DNA of 34,376 nt from Chloroflexota bacterium (GCA_022561215.1 JADFRQ010000028.1:1-34376), one strand, 5' to 3'; positions 16,062-24,760 are shown, counted from the stretch's first letter. Numbers and translations are program-made. Notes: generated by a model not told the origin, from the letters alone.

Positions 16062-17942
16062 CTATACCCCTCGGGAGATCTGGCAAGAATCGTCTAAGGT
16101 GACAATCAGCGAATAACCGGATGTAGCAGCGTTGATAGCGAATCGAAAAATAAGATTCTTCGTCTCACCACTCGAAATTTGGGGTGCTCCGTTTTTCCAG
16201 TCAGGCGCAAGGCTTGTTGGCGGAGAAGCGTCCGTCTTCTTCCAAATCATAATTCCTCCAAGAAATACCCTCTTCAACTGCTTGTTGCTGCTAGGCCAAT
16301 TTAGAGTAACTTGTGTAATTTGGATGGTCGATGATCCGTTGTTATTGAATGTCCATTTTATATCATTGCCGCTGACTGAAAAACCCACTAGATTGGCCGT
16401 ATCGCACACATTTTCAACAACAGTTTGAGTTGCTGTTTCCGAAGGAGTCGCCGTCAAGGTTGGCGTTAGGGAGGGAGTTGGAGGGGTACTTGAGCTGGTA
16501 GGCGTAGCAGATTGTACCGGCGTTGAGCTTACAGACTGTGTTGGTGTAGCAGATTGTACCGCCGTTGAGCTTACAGGCTGCGTTGGCGTAGCAGATTGCT
16601 CCGCCGTTGAGCTTACAGGCTGCGTTGGCGATGCTGTCTGTACCGCGGTCGAGTCGGCAGGCGGCGTTGTTGTCCAGCTCGCATTTGGCAGGGACACATC
16701 GGTTGCGGTGCTCGTTGGGCGATCGCCTAAGGGCGTTGTGATACTTTTAATTTGAGCTTGGAGCGTCTGCCTGACAACCCCCTGGATCTGTTCATCATCG
16801 AATTTGTCGATGAGTGTTTGTGAGATCTCAGTTGACATCGCTTCTATGATCTCGGCCTGGACAGTTAATTCCAGAATGAACATTTCTGGAACGGAGGTGC
16901 TGCCGTTCCCGGCTGAATTGGAGTCGCGGCCCTGGAGACTCATCGCGCCCAGCGCCCAGATCGGTAGAATGGCTGCAAGTAGCAGAATGATCCCGCCGGT
17001 CGAGGCCGCTCGACGAAGCCAGTTTCTGCGATCAGGAGGGCGTAATTCCTCGCGTACATCCGTCCGCCCGGAAGCTTCGACCAGCGCGATTTCTGGAGCA
17101 GGATGCGCTCGGGGATCAATGGCGTTAGCCGCCGCCATCTGAAGCGCCTCGTTCATCTTGGCTACTGATGGAAATCGATGATCGGGATCCTTAGCCGCTG
17201 CTTTCAAGATCACCCGCTCGAGAGGTTCACTTATGGAGGGGTTGATAGCACGTGGCAAGGGCAGAGGCGCATGGATGTGTTTGAGCAAAACCGTCGCCTG
17301 GGATTCCGCGACAAAGGGCAGTTGTCCTGTAGATAGCTGAAAAAGGAGCACCCCTAACGAATACTGATCTGAACGGTGATCAACTTTTTTACTAAGTGCT
17401 TGTTCTGGCGAAATATAGGCCGGTGTTCCCAGCAGTGCTGAGCCGGTCAGACTTCCCTGTGAATTATGAATGTGGGCCACTCCAAAATCTGCGAGTAGGA
17501 TTCGTCCTTGCTTATCCAGCAGCATATTGGAGGGTTTCAAGTCCCGATGCACAACACCGCGTTGATGGGCATAGTCGAGTGCATCGGCGATCTGGTCCAT
17601 TACCTCAGCGATCCAGGCAAGAGTCAACGGACTGCCCTCGATATAGTCGGCAAGGCTGCCGGCATCGAGATAAGGCATTACCAAATAGGAGTATCCCTTC
17701 TCTTTGCCGAAGTCATACACGGGTACGATGTGGGGGTGTTTCAGCTGGACGACGAGATTGGCCTCTCGCGTGAAGCGATCGCTAAATGATTCCCGCTGTG
17801 CCAGTGCCGGCGATAATACCTTGAGGGCGACGTATCTCTCCTGCCCCAAATCGTAGGCCTTGTAAACCGTGGACATACCGCCGCCGCCCACAAGCTCCAA
17901 GATCTTATAACGGCCAAGAGTTTGCCCCGTAAGCCCAGCCAT
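16062..17942 (-). CDS. Membrane-spanning Ser/Thr protein kinase with exported C-terminal domain (kinase 1)
   Basis: The 626-residue protein is a PknB-like receptor kinase. The cytoplasmic kinase domain covers about 11-270: glycine loop GGGGMSTVY (19-27), ATP-binding K41, HRDLKPSN with catalytic D134, ADFG (151-154) and TPAYISPEQA. A single membrane segment lies at about 315-334. Outside follow a helical segment (about 355-400, EMSTEI-like), a Thr/Pro/Ser linker with four 14-residue repeats (STAVQSATPTQPVS type, about 432-487), and a beta-rich domain (about 511-626) with two Cys (NVC, DSC), NWPSSNKQL and a G-IW motif. No PASTA repeats are present. The outer domain probably senses a surface signal. 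It is a close paralogue of the kinase at 18877-20664. The ATG at 17942 follows a weak GGA. Confidence 0.93.
   Translation of the reverse strand: MAGLTGQTLGRYKILELVGGGGMSTVYKAYDLGQERYVALKVLSPALAQRESFSDRFTREANLVVQLKHPHIVPVYDFGKEKGYSYLVMPYLDAGSLADYIEGSPLTLAWIAEVMDQIADALDYAHQRGVVHRDLKPSNMLLDKQGRILLADFGVAHIHNSQGSLTGSALLGTPAYISPEQALSKKVDHRSDQYSLGVLLFQLSTGQLPFVAESQATVLLKHIHAPLPLPRAINPSISEPLERVILKAAAKDPDHRFPSVAKMNEALQMAAANAIDPRAHPAPEIALVEASGRTDVREELRPPDRRNWLRRAASTGGIILLLAAILPIWALGAMSLQGRDSNSAGNGSTSVPEMFILELTVQAEIIEAMSTEISQTLIDKFDDEQIQGVVRQTLQAQIKSITTPLGDRPTSTATDVSLPNASWTTTPPADSTAVQTASPTQPVSSTAEQSATPTQPVSSTAVQSATPTQSVSSTPVQSATPTSSSTPPTPSLTPTLTATPSETATQTVVENVCDTANLVGFSVSGNDIKWTFNNNGSSTIQITQVTLNWPSSNKQLKRVFLGGIMIWKKTDASPPTSLAPDWKNGAPQISSGETKNLIFRFAINAATSGYSLIVTLDDSCQISRGV
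16502..16669. repeat. Four tandem copies of a 42-bp repeat inside kinase 1
   Basis: The unit encodes 14 residues (STAVQSATPTQPVS type) in the exported linker of kinase 1. The first three copies are nearly identical and the fourth (16628-16669) has diverged. The unit keeps frame, so copy number can change linker length without loss of the outer domain. The paralogous kinase lacks this array. Confidence 0.85.
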
Positions 17943-18200
17943 TATGCGTCTTTCATCCTAGCGCTTCTATCCAACGCAAGCTCACTGCTCCGATCCAGAT
18001 AATCTTTATCTGCGCCATTTTTCAAACCCTGTTTGCACAATTTAAATAGGTTCACTCTAGCGTTCGTTTCTCTGAAATCAGGGTCGATCAGCCAAATCAA
18101 AGACGCCAGGACAAGGACGGATTCCTTGAACCTGTTGTCCTCTAAATGCAGAATAATGAAAAAAAGAAGCCCGACAACCTACAATCAGCCTCCAAATTTG
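17943..18200 (-). promoter_or_regulatory. Upstream region of kinase 1 with block shared by kinase 2
   Basis: The stretch 18068-18200 aligns with 20777-20895 upstream of the second kinase. Shared words include TTTCTCT, TGAACCTGT, CCTCTAAA, CAGAATAA and CTACAAT. The nearer part, about 17977-18000, also resembles 20710-20735. The duplicated unit therefore included the control region. No standard -35/-10 pair stands out. Confidence 0.5.
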
Positions 18201-18876
18201 TAGGCTTGGCAATCTAGACCCGAGCGAACCGGCATCGCCGTAGCAGCCTTATTTCTACCAGGAAATAGTTTCCGATTAGTTGCCACAAATCCTGAAGTTG
18301 AATCCTTCGTACTGAATGTCGCCGGAGGAGAGCTAGATGTCAAAGAGATTGCCTCATGGCTCAAGAACAATTCAGAAGACACTGCGAGTGGGGAAATCAG
18401 AAAATGAAACACGAATTTTTATTTTGATATATCAATGCAACTAAATGCTCTTATGTTTGATTTATTGGTGTATGAACAACGATCCTCGTCGTTTGCTTCG
18501 CTCAAGTTAACCATAACTCGCTGACCAATCTTAAGATCGAATTCGCCGGGCCGGACATTTCATAATAGGTTCTTGTTGACTCCACCCTGGATTTTCTTGT
18601 CGTAAAAGGAATCAAGCTGTTGAAAAAGTCGCTGAATTAGGAAATGTTAGTGTTGGTTTAAATGTCTAGAAAATAGGAAATTGATAATTTCAGCTAATTT
18701 AGTATTGGATAAATTTATAAAGTGGTTTTGCTTTATCTCAACCCAAAAACGTAGCATTAAACGACAGAAGAATAGCATTCAATAAGATAGTCAAACCTTG
18801 CCTTATTGCTGGCCAACAACTAACGATGGTAAGAAGGAAAGCTTCGCTCCCTACGGAGTCTTTGGCGGCGGGATCT
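18201..18876. other. AT-rich intergenic stretch with an orphan coding-like frame
   Basis: On the plus strand 18201-18407 an open frame without an ATG start reads RTGIAVAALFLPGNSFRLV and continues to GELDVKEIASWLKNN before TGA at 18405. It looks like the tail of a lost gene. From 18413 to about 18830 the DNA is markedly AT-rich and full of stops; a GCTGTTGAAAAAGTCGCT word near 18610 resembles insertion-sequence ends. No intact gene is seen. Confidence 0.35.
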
Positions 18877-20664
18877 CTATCCCCCGGCGAAGATCTGACA
18901 AGAATCGTTTAACGTTACGATCAGCGAATACCCGGATGAAGCAGCGTCGACATCGAATCGAAAAGAAAAATACTCATCTCCACCGCTTGAAATTTCCCGA
19001 CTACCCGCCTCCCAATCGGCCGCCAGACTTGTGGGTGAAGAATCGTCTTTCTTCTCCCAAATCGCATCGCTTCCGAGGGCAACCTTCCTCAGCCTTTTAT
19101 TGCTGCTGGGCCAATCGATGATGGTTTCCGATATCTCAATGTCCGTTGACCCGCTGTTGGTGAATAACCAGATTGCTTTTTTGTCAATGACTGAAAACGC
19201 TGTAAGTGAAGCCGTGGAACAAACGTTTTCTACGACGACAACAGTTGGTGTTGCAGTAGGGCTCAAAACAATAGTCGGGGTTAGGAATGGAGATGGAAGC
19301 GCTGGAGGCGTGCTCAGGCTGGTTGACGGGGTAGGGATTACTGGCACTGTGCCGAGAGGCTGCGTTGGCGTCCAGTTCGCAGTTGGTTGCGGTCCTAAAG
19401 GTTGAGTACTTGTCGGGCTCAAACCGGAAGCCCCTGTAGGAGTTGCAGCTGTGGTGTCCTGTGCCTCGAGCGTCTGAATGACAGCGATCTGGACTTGGTC
19501 AGTGTCGAATTTATCGCTTATTGTTTGTGCGATCTCCGTTGACATCTCCTCAATGATCTCGGCTTGAGTAGTTAGTTCGGCGGCAACTACATCCGATAAA
19601 GAGCGCGGCCCCTCCGCAGTATTGGAAAATTGACTCTGGAGGGTCATTGCGCTCACCACGCCGATCGAGAGGATGGCAAGGAGCAACATCGCGAGCCGAG
19701 CGGCGGATCCAGTACGGCGAATCACCCCCACACGTTGGGGAGGCGGGCTTGCCTTGGCCGGGGCTGGTTCTCCCGAACTAGCCGGCAGCTGGATCTCAGG
19801 AGCAGGGTGTGCCTTAGGATCAAAAGCGTGAGCTACGGCCATTTGAAAGACCGAGTTCATCTTGGCTACAGATGAAAACCGGTGCTCGGGTATTTTGGCC
19901 GTCATCTTCAAGATCACCCGCTCAATTGGCTCAGTGATTGCAGGGTTGATTTCACGTGGCGATGGCAGCGGATCATTGATGTGTTGCAGCAGAACGCTTG
20001 CTGGAGAATCCGAGACAAAGGGCAATCGCCCGGTTGTAAGTTGAAAGAGGAGTACGCCCAGTGAGTACTGATCGGAACGGGGTTCTACTTTCTTGCTCAG
20101 TGCTTGTTCGGGTGAGATATAGGCTGGCGTGCCCAGTAATGTTGATCCGGTCAGGCTTATTTCGGCATTTTGAATGTGGGCCACCCCAAAATCGGAGAGC
20201 ATGACTCGCCCATCCTCGTCCAAGAGAATATTGGCGGGTTTTAAATCTCGGTGAATAATGCCGCGCTGATGAGCATATTCTAGTGCCTTCGCGAGCTGAT
20301 CGATGACCTCAGCGACCCAGGCGAGCGTTAGTGGTCCACCCTGAATATAGGCAGCGAGGCTGCCAGCTTTGAGGTAGGGCATGACCAAGTAGGAGTACCC
20401 TTTCTCCCTCCCGAAGTCATAAACAGGAACGATATGGGGATGGTTCAATTGGACGACGATATTTGCTTCGCGCGTGAAGCGTTCGCTGAATGATCCTTGT
20501 TGTGCTAATGCCGGCGCTAATACCTTGAGGGCGACGTTTTTCTCTTCCTCCAAGTCATAGGCCTTGTAAACAGTGGACATACCGCCGCCGCCAATAAGCT
20601 GCAAGATCTTGTAGTGGCCAAGCGTTTGTCCGGCTAGCCCCGCCAACACGAGCCTTTCGCGCAT
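18877..20664 (-). CDS. Membrane-spanning Ser/Thr protein kinase with exported C-terminal domain (kinase 2)
   Basis: This is the paralogue of kinase 1, 595 residues from the ATG at 20664 (a GTG one codon earlier is too close to the GGGGGA ribosome site). All kinase signatures are present: GGGGMSTVYKAY, VALKVL (ATP-binding Lys), HRDLKPANILL, LSDFGVAH, TPAYISPEQALSKK. One membrane segment lies in the stretch AARLAMLLLAILSIGVVSAM. Outside, the membrane-near helical segment (AEIIEEMSTEIAQTISDKFD) and the C-terminal domain (NVC, WPSSNKRLRKVALGS, IWEKKDDSSPTSLA, SGYSLIVTL, DSC) are close to kinase 1, but the Thr/Pro linker is different and has no 42-bp array. Probably both respond to related surface cues. 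Confidence 0.93.
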   Translation of the reverse strand: MRERLVLAGLAGQTLGHYKILQLIGGGGMSTVYKAYDLEEEKNVALKVLAPALAQQGSFSERFTREANIVVQLNHPHIVPVYDFGREKGYSYLVMPYLKAGSLAAYIQGGPLTLAWVAEVIDQLAKALEYAHQRGIIHRDLKPANILLDEDGRVMLSDFGVAHIQNAEISLTGSTLLGTPAYISPEQALSKKVEPRSDQYSLGVLLFQLTTGRLPFVSDSPASVLLQHINDPLPSPREINPAITEPIERVILKMTAKIPEHRFSSVAKMNSVFQMAVAHAFDPKAHPAPEIQLPASSGEPAPAKASPPPQRVGVIRRTGSAARLAMLLLAILSIGVVSAMTLQSQFSNTAEGPRSLSDVVAAELTTQAEIIEEMSTEIAQTISDKFDTDQVQIAVIQTLEAQDTTAATPTGASGLSPTSTQPLGPQPTANWTPTQPLGTVPVIPTPSTSLSTPPALPSPFLTPTIVLSPTATPTVVVVENVCSTASLTAFSVIDKKAIWLFTNSGSTDIEISETIIDWPSSNKRLRKVALGSDAIWEKKDDSSPTSLAADWEAGSREISSGGDEYFSFRFDVDAASSGYSLIVTLNDSCQIFAGG

Positions 20665-20776
20665 CACTTATCCCCCATGCGCGTTCGGCTGAGGACAGTT
20701 TTTTGCATCACAAGCTGCCGATCCTGATCTGCATGCTACTCGATCCCTCTCTGCTTAATTCAGACCGCTTGCTTGA

Positions 20777-20895
20777 TTTCTCTCAAATTGTGTTGGTCAA
20801 ACCTAAAACGACAGGTTCCTGAACCTGTAGACCTCTAAAGTCAGAATAAACAAGAAAAAAGATTAAAAACCCTACAATTTGCTTCCAGATATTTG
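20777..20895 (-). promoter_or_regulatory. Conserved upstream block of kinase 2 with palindrome
   Basis: This is the counterpart of 18068-18200. It contains an 8-bp inverted repeat, ACAGGTTC-CT-GAACCTGT (20811-20828), which is only half-preserved upstream of kinase 1. A related, weaker match to the CCTGTAG...CAGAAT part occurs at 24762-24786. The block may bind a regulator or be a dispersed repeat. Confidence 0.45.
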
Positions 20896-21060
20896 TTTCA
20901 AATCAGGGGATCCAATCACCTCGCCGGCAATCGGCAAGGATCTATGGCAAGCACTTATGCGAGAGAGTTAGGCGAATGAAAGGAGGGTTAAAGATTTGTA
21001 GTGCTGGAGGAGAATGCAGGTGCGAGATGTGGTGAATACGAGAGGAATTTTTGATGACGT
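20896..21060. other. Short non-coding stretch before the coiled-coil gene
   Basis: Nothing recognisable; it holds the 3' side of the minus-strand coiled-coil gene and no clear hairpin. Confidence 0.3.
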
Positions 21061-21672
21061 TTACACAATACCACGTGAGTGATAATCATAGACTTCATTA
21101 ATACTGCTGATGAGATCGTTGAGGCGCTCTATTTGCTCACGGATATCAGCGCGCAGATTTTCGGAGCGACTGCTATCAACGTCCTGGGCATCGATCAGTT
21201 TCACCTGACTATCGACCGTTGCCATCGCCGCCAGGGTTTGTTCAACCTGCAATTGCGCTTTCTTCATGCGTTCATCCAAGGCTTGCAGGGTTTCCCATTG
21301 CGTTTGTTTGCTGGCCAGCAAATCATCCAATTGGCGTAGAAGGTTGGGGTTATCTTCTGCGTTGCGTCGGGTGGTCAGGTCCTTGATCTCTTGCGGCACA
21401 AGTTCGCGTTGGTTTTGCAGGAGAGAATCACGACGATAAGCATCCAAGCGCTTGGCCAGTCGATGAAGATTTGCAATCCACTTCTCCATCTGGTTGGCGG
21501 TATCTTCGGGCCGATCCCCCACTACCAATTGTGTTAAATCAAGATCTTCGAAGAAAAGTCGCCCGTCACGCGAACGGAGGTAATCGTTAAATACTTGATT
21601 GGCGGCTGGCGCCTGCTTTTGCCAACCAACCACAGGAGCCATTAGGCACACACCCCAGCAATCATCCAGCAC
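21061..21672 (-). CDS. Coiled-coil protein of unknown function
   Basis: I do not recognise the family. From the GTG at 21672 (preceded by AAGAG) it has 203 residues; an ATG at 21642 would shorten it by ten. There is no membrane segment. The region from about residue 55 to the end is rich in Leu, Gln, Glu and Arg with heptad-like spacing, for example RLAKRLDAYRRDSLL, NLLRQLDDLLASKQTQWETL and DIREQIERLNDLISSI, so long helices or a coiled coil are expected. The motif DGRLFFEDLDLTQLVVGDRP (about 36-55) may be the family's conserved core. The protein may be an N-terminally shortened version of something longer. It lies on the same strand as the kinases but 400 nt upstream. Confidence 0.65.
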   Translation of the reverse strand: MLDDCWGVCLMAPVVGWQKQAPAANQVFNDYLRSRDGRLFFEDLDLTQLVVGDRPEDTANQMEKWIANLHRLAKRLDAYRRDSLLQNQRELVPQEIKDLTTRRNAEDNPNLLRQLDDLLASKQTQWETLQALDERMKKAQLQVEQTLAAMATVDSQVKLIDAQDVDSSRSENLRADIREQIERLNDLISSINEVYDYHSRGIV

Positions 21673-21933
21673 CTCTTATAATGAATGGGTTCACATATTT
21701 TCTTCAATATCTGATTTTTAATCCGTAAAGACAATGCCCCGGCACTTTTATACGTCATCAATCACAAATTCCAAATAGTGTATCTAGGATGATGTCCACA
21801 TTCGTATTCTAGATCATCTCGAAAACTTGCGCTGAATTCCCGCAGGCGAGTAACTGACGTTCGAGTGACGTGAATACGCGCAGATGGATGGCGCGCATTG
21901 CAGATTCAATCCCCATTTGCTATTTCCATGGAG
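21673..21933. other. Non-coding stretch upstream of the coiled-coil gene
   Basis: No gene or clear signal is seen; it leads into a MITE-like element. Confidence 0.3.
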
Positions 21934-22109
21934 GGGGATGTCTACGAAGCAAAAGAAACCATCTCCATAATCCATAAACCGGGCGTAGGGGCAACGCGAG
22001 CTGAAGCTCGTTACCAGTCGCCCTTACACCTGTGAACCGATCGCGGAAAAACGAATGAAATCAGTTTTCTATCATCGAATTAAAAAATATTGGCCTTTTG
22101 GGACAGTGC
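21934..22109. mobile_element. MITE-like repeat, copy B (hairpin core inverted)
   Basis: About 176 bp. The left end is GGGGATGTCTACGAAGC; then come TCCATAA, a core palindrome at 21988-22023 centred on CGAGC-TGAA-GCTCG, the flank TTACACCTG, and a right end CCTTTTGGGACAGTGC (22094-22109). Flanks match the copy at 29753-29922 in order, but the core hairpin is the reverse complement of the cores in the other two copies. No coding capacity. Confidence 0.6.
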
Positions 22110-22557
22110 TTTCACACAATGCGCGGAGAAGAACGGCATGCATTGCAGATTCAAGAAAAAGAGGATCTAGTTAATTTCGAAAATACGGCGGCCTTCGTCC
22201 AGGTCGACGAGGTAAATGTGCTCAGTATCAGCGGCTGCTCCCCGCGAAGATAAAATAATCCTGGTTTCTCATCTCCTCCTTGACAAGCAACGTTTTTTCA
22301 AGTTCATCCATTTCGACTTTACGCCAGGCGTGCAATGCCATTTGGCGTGAAGGAGATGCAGAGAGAGGACTAACTTTACGCAAGGACAACGCAAATCAGC
22401 TCTCAATGTTGCTACAATTACTCCGGCGCTTCTGAACATGATGATTTTTCAATGATTAAGACTCTGCCTTCCCGCGCAATCGGGCATGCGCGCTTAATGG
22501 GTCTAGATTAAGCCCATCGATCGGGTGCATGGTCAACAGATGATTAATAGGATACGA
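22110..22557. other. Intergenic stretch, possible gene remnant
   Basis: On the minus strand, 22167-22255 ends with a coding-like fragment (ADTEHIYLVDLDEGRRIFEIN then TAG) that has no start in frame and is preceded by a stop; it may be a propeller-gene remnant. A TACAAT box at 22413-22418 could serve the peptidase gene, but its -35 is poor. Confidence 0.25.
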
Positions 22558-23886
22558 ATGCCGAAAATCATTACCGGACGTGGATTCCACCTCATATCTG
22601 AGCGTGAGCGGTGGGATATCCGACAGGTTCTCATTTTTTTCCTGGTCAGCTGCACCATGGCTGCATGTGGAAATTCTTTGGCCGGTGATCGAAGAACTCC
22701 CCAGGAGGAGGCTGCAGAAGCCCTTCAATCTACAGCAGCCGCAGCACGAACCCAAGGTGACGATCCCGCAGGCGATGAGCCGGGGGTAAACCAGAGTAAA
22801 GCCATCCGTGTTCTATCCATGACGGAGGAGAACAATTATCCGGATGGGCTGACTTTCAAACTCGTCGCAGAAGCGAATAAGGCGATTACAAAAATTAACC
22901 TTTACTATCACGATCAGAGCAGCGAATCGCTGACGATTGAATCCGTTGAATTTATTCCCGGAACCCGGCAAGCCGTCTCCTACACTTGGGACACCTCGCG
23001 CTTCACCGTGACTCCCAGCATAAAACTTTTTTACCATTGGGTAATCGAGGATGACTCCGGCCAACGGCTTACAACTGTGGAGCAAGAGGTATCGTATGAC
23101 GATCTGCGATACCCATGGCAGGAACTAGCTGATCCGGATTTGATTGTGCGCTGGTATGAGGGGGATCAATCTTTTGGCGAGAACGTTTTCAGGAGGGCCA
23201 GGCAGGCACTTGACCAAATGAAGGCTGAAACCGGACAGTCTTTGGAAATCCCTATCATCGTTTTGCTTTATGCTAACGTTGCGGACTTCGCCTCCTGGCA
23301 TTTTTTTGTCCAGGATTGGGTCGGTGGACAAGCTTTTCCATCTCTGGGCATTACAACCCAGATTATCAGCCCGCGTGCGGACCCGAGCTGGATCGCAGAC
23401 GTCATACCGCATGAAATCGCACATATTTTCTTTTTCCAAACGATCAGTTCTGCTCTCTCATCCTGGCCATCGTGGTTGGACGAAGGCTTCGCCCAGTATT
23501 ATGAAGCCGGTGGTCAAAGTGCAGCTTTATCGCGATCGAATTCTGCCGCTCGCGAGGGACGGCTTGTCCCGCTGACGCATCTATCGGGAGGATTTGGTCG
23601 CGATCCGGAGCAGGTGGGGATAGCCTATGATCTATCGTTAAGTGCGGTGGTGTTCATGCTCGAAACCTGGCCGGAGGGTGGTCTCCAGGCATTAATTGAA
23701 AACGTTCGTCAGGGAAAGAATTTCAATGCGGCGATGAAGATTGCTTTGGGCGTTTCGATCGAAGAATTCGAAGCCGCCTGGCGTACATGGTTAGGAGCTC
23801 CCTCGACGCCATCGCCGTCCGCAACCCCAAGGCCGACCTTTGAAGTTATTCTTCCGCCTGCTAGAGCAACCACGGCATCTCCTTGA
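22558..23886 (+). CDS. Lipoprotein zinc metallopeptidase (gluzincin, peptidase MA-like)
   Basis: From the ATG at 22558, which follows AGGA at five bases, the protein has 442 residues; ATGs at 22525 and 22540 are possible but lack ribosome sites. The N-terminal hydrophobic stretch VLIFFLVSCTMAAC ends in a lipobox with Cys at about 37. A beta domain follows (about 80-190, IRVLSMTEENNYPDGLTFKL, TWDTSRFTV). The catalytic domain carries HEIAH at 285-289 and the third zinc ligand E309 in WLDEGFAQYYE, the gluzincin pattern of the peptidase MA family. The C-terminus is Pro/Ser-rich. It should act on proteins or peptides at the outer face of the cell membrane. It is a single-gene unit by context. Confidence 0.87.
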   Translation: MPKIITGRGFHLISERERWDIRQVLIFFLVSCTMAACGNSLAGDRRTPQEEAAEALQSTAAAARTQGDDPAGDEPGVNQSKAIRVLSMTEENNYPDGLTFKLVAEANKAITKINLYYHDQSSESLTIESVEFIPGTRQAVSYTWDTSRFTVTPSIKLFYHWVIEDDSGQRLTTVEQEVSYDDLRYPWQELADPDLIVRWYEGDQSFGENVFRRARQALDQMKAETGQSLEIPIIVLLYANVADFASWHFFVQDWVGGQAFPSLGITTQIISPRADPSWIADVIPHEIAHIFFFQTISSALSSWPSWLDEGFAQYYEAGGQSAALSRSNSAAREGRLVPLTHLSGGFGRDPEQVGIAYDLSLSAVVFMLETWPEGGLQALIENVRQGKNFNAAMKIALGVSIEEFEAAWRTWLGAPSTPSPSATPRPTFEVILPPARATTASP

Positions 23887-23999
23887 TCAATCCCCTCAAA
23901 CTCATCGGTAGCAAGATTGCCAGCGCGAAAAACAAAAGCAGGCTACAATCTCCCGCTGTTTGGAAAATCTGAGAAGGTTGAGTCAATGGAAGCAATGGT

Positions 24000-24639
24000 A
24001 TGAAGAGTAGAAGTAGCATGAAGCGTAAGAGTTTTTTGGTTCTTGGAATAAGTTTGAGTGTAGTGGTATTGCTTTTGGGCGCATGTGGGGGAGCGGCAGA
24101 GCCAACACAAGCTCCACCAACCGATGCGCCTCCGCAGCCCACAGATGCTCCGACGGCGGCGCCCACCGATGTTCCACCGCCGACGGAAACTCCCGAGCCT
24201 ACTGCAGATCCCGCCATATGAAGCGGCGAAGGCCTATGAGGGCAGCTGGGCGGGGCAGTGGACCAATACCACCTTCGGTTCTGCCGGTGCGGTGACGGTT
24301 CAAATTACGATCACCGAAGATGGAACCGCCACCTACACCGTGGATCTCGGCGGGATGGTTTTTGGCGTGATCGACCCGCCGGAGATGACCTATGTGGGCA
24401 CGTTCGACGCCGACGGTGCGTTATTCGAGGCTCCCGGCGATCCTTTGTTTGGTGATCTCACCATCACGATTAATGCGGCGGGTGAAATAGCCGTTGTCGG
24501 CGATCTCGTCCCGATTGCGGGCATCGCACGCCTTGAAGCGGGTGGGACCGTCACTCCTGGGACGATGGAACTAACCTACACCGTCTTCTTCGCCGGCGGC
24601 GGATCCGCTGTGGGAGTAATGACACTTGAGAAAGAGTGA
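24000..24639 (+). pseudogene. Small lipoprotein, split by a single frameshift
   Basis: The first frame (ATG 24000 with GGAAG seven bases before; a second ATG at 24018) gives a signal sequence with lipobox LLLGAC (Cys29) and a Pro/Thr/Ala linker (PTDAPPQPTDAPTAAPTD), then stops at 24219-24221. The +1 frame continues with YEAAKAYEGSWAGQW and a beta-rich domain of about 135 residues (VQITITEDGTATYTVDLGG, LTITINAAGEIAVVGD, MELTYTVFFAGGG) to TAA/TGA at 24639. Dropping one C in the CCC at about 24207-24209 restores a single 213-residue protein. The second half shows no other damage, so a sequencing error or very recent mutation is likely. The beta domain resembles lipocalin-like or META-like small surface proteins; function unknown. 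Confidence 0.75.
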
Positions 24640-24710
24640 GGGAGATAATTAGTTGATGGGTAAAAGTGTAAATAGGGTCCTAGCCCATCAATCCTAGACA
24701 ATCGAAAATG

Positions 24711-24734
24711 ACGGGAGCGGATATCCGCTCCCGT
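24711..24734. terminator. 24-bp perfect palindrome after the small lipoprotein gene
   Basis: Half-site ACGGGAGCGGAT, perfect inverted copy, no loop. It lies about 70 nt past the lipoprotein stop. The GC-rich stem suits a transcription end, though the run of T after it is short on both strands. Confidence 0.55.
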
Positions 24735-24760
24735 TGCCACGAACACCGACGGAAGATAAA

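Noticed and set aside
15886..16086. 66-residue minus-strand open frame overlapping the kinase end
   Set aside because: No ribosome site or recognisable content, and it overlaps the kinase 1 C-terminus in the same direction.
16502..16669. Regular repeats that could suggest CRISPR
   Set aside because: Units are directly joined with no spacers and encode a 14-residue protein repeat in frame.
18840..18876. Possible terminator after kinase 2
   Set aside because: The stretch is G/C-rich but I could not pair a convincing stem followed by T residues.
22167..22255. Minus-strand fragment ending IYLVDLDEGRRIF
   Set aside because: No start in frame and an in-frame stop just upstream; kept only as a possible remnant.
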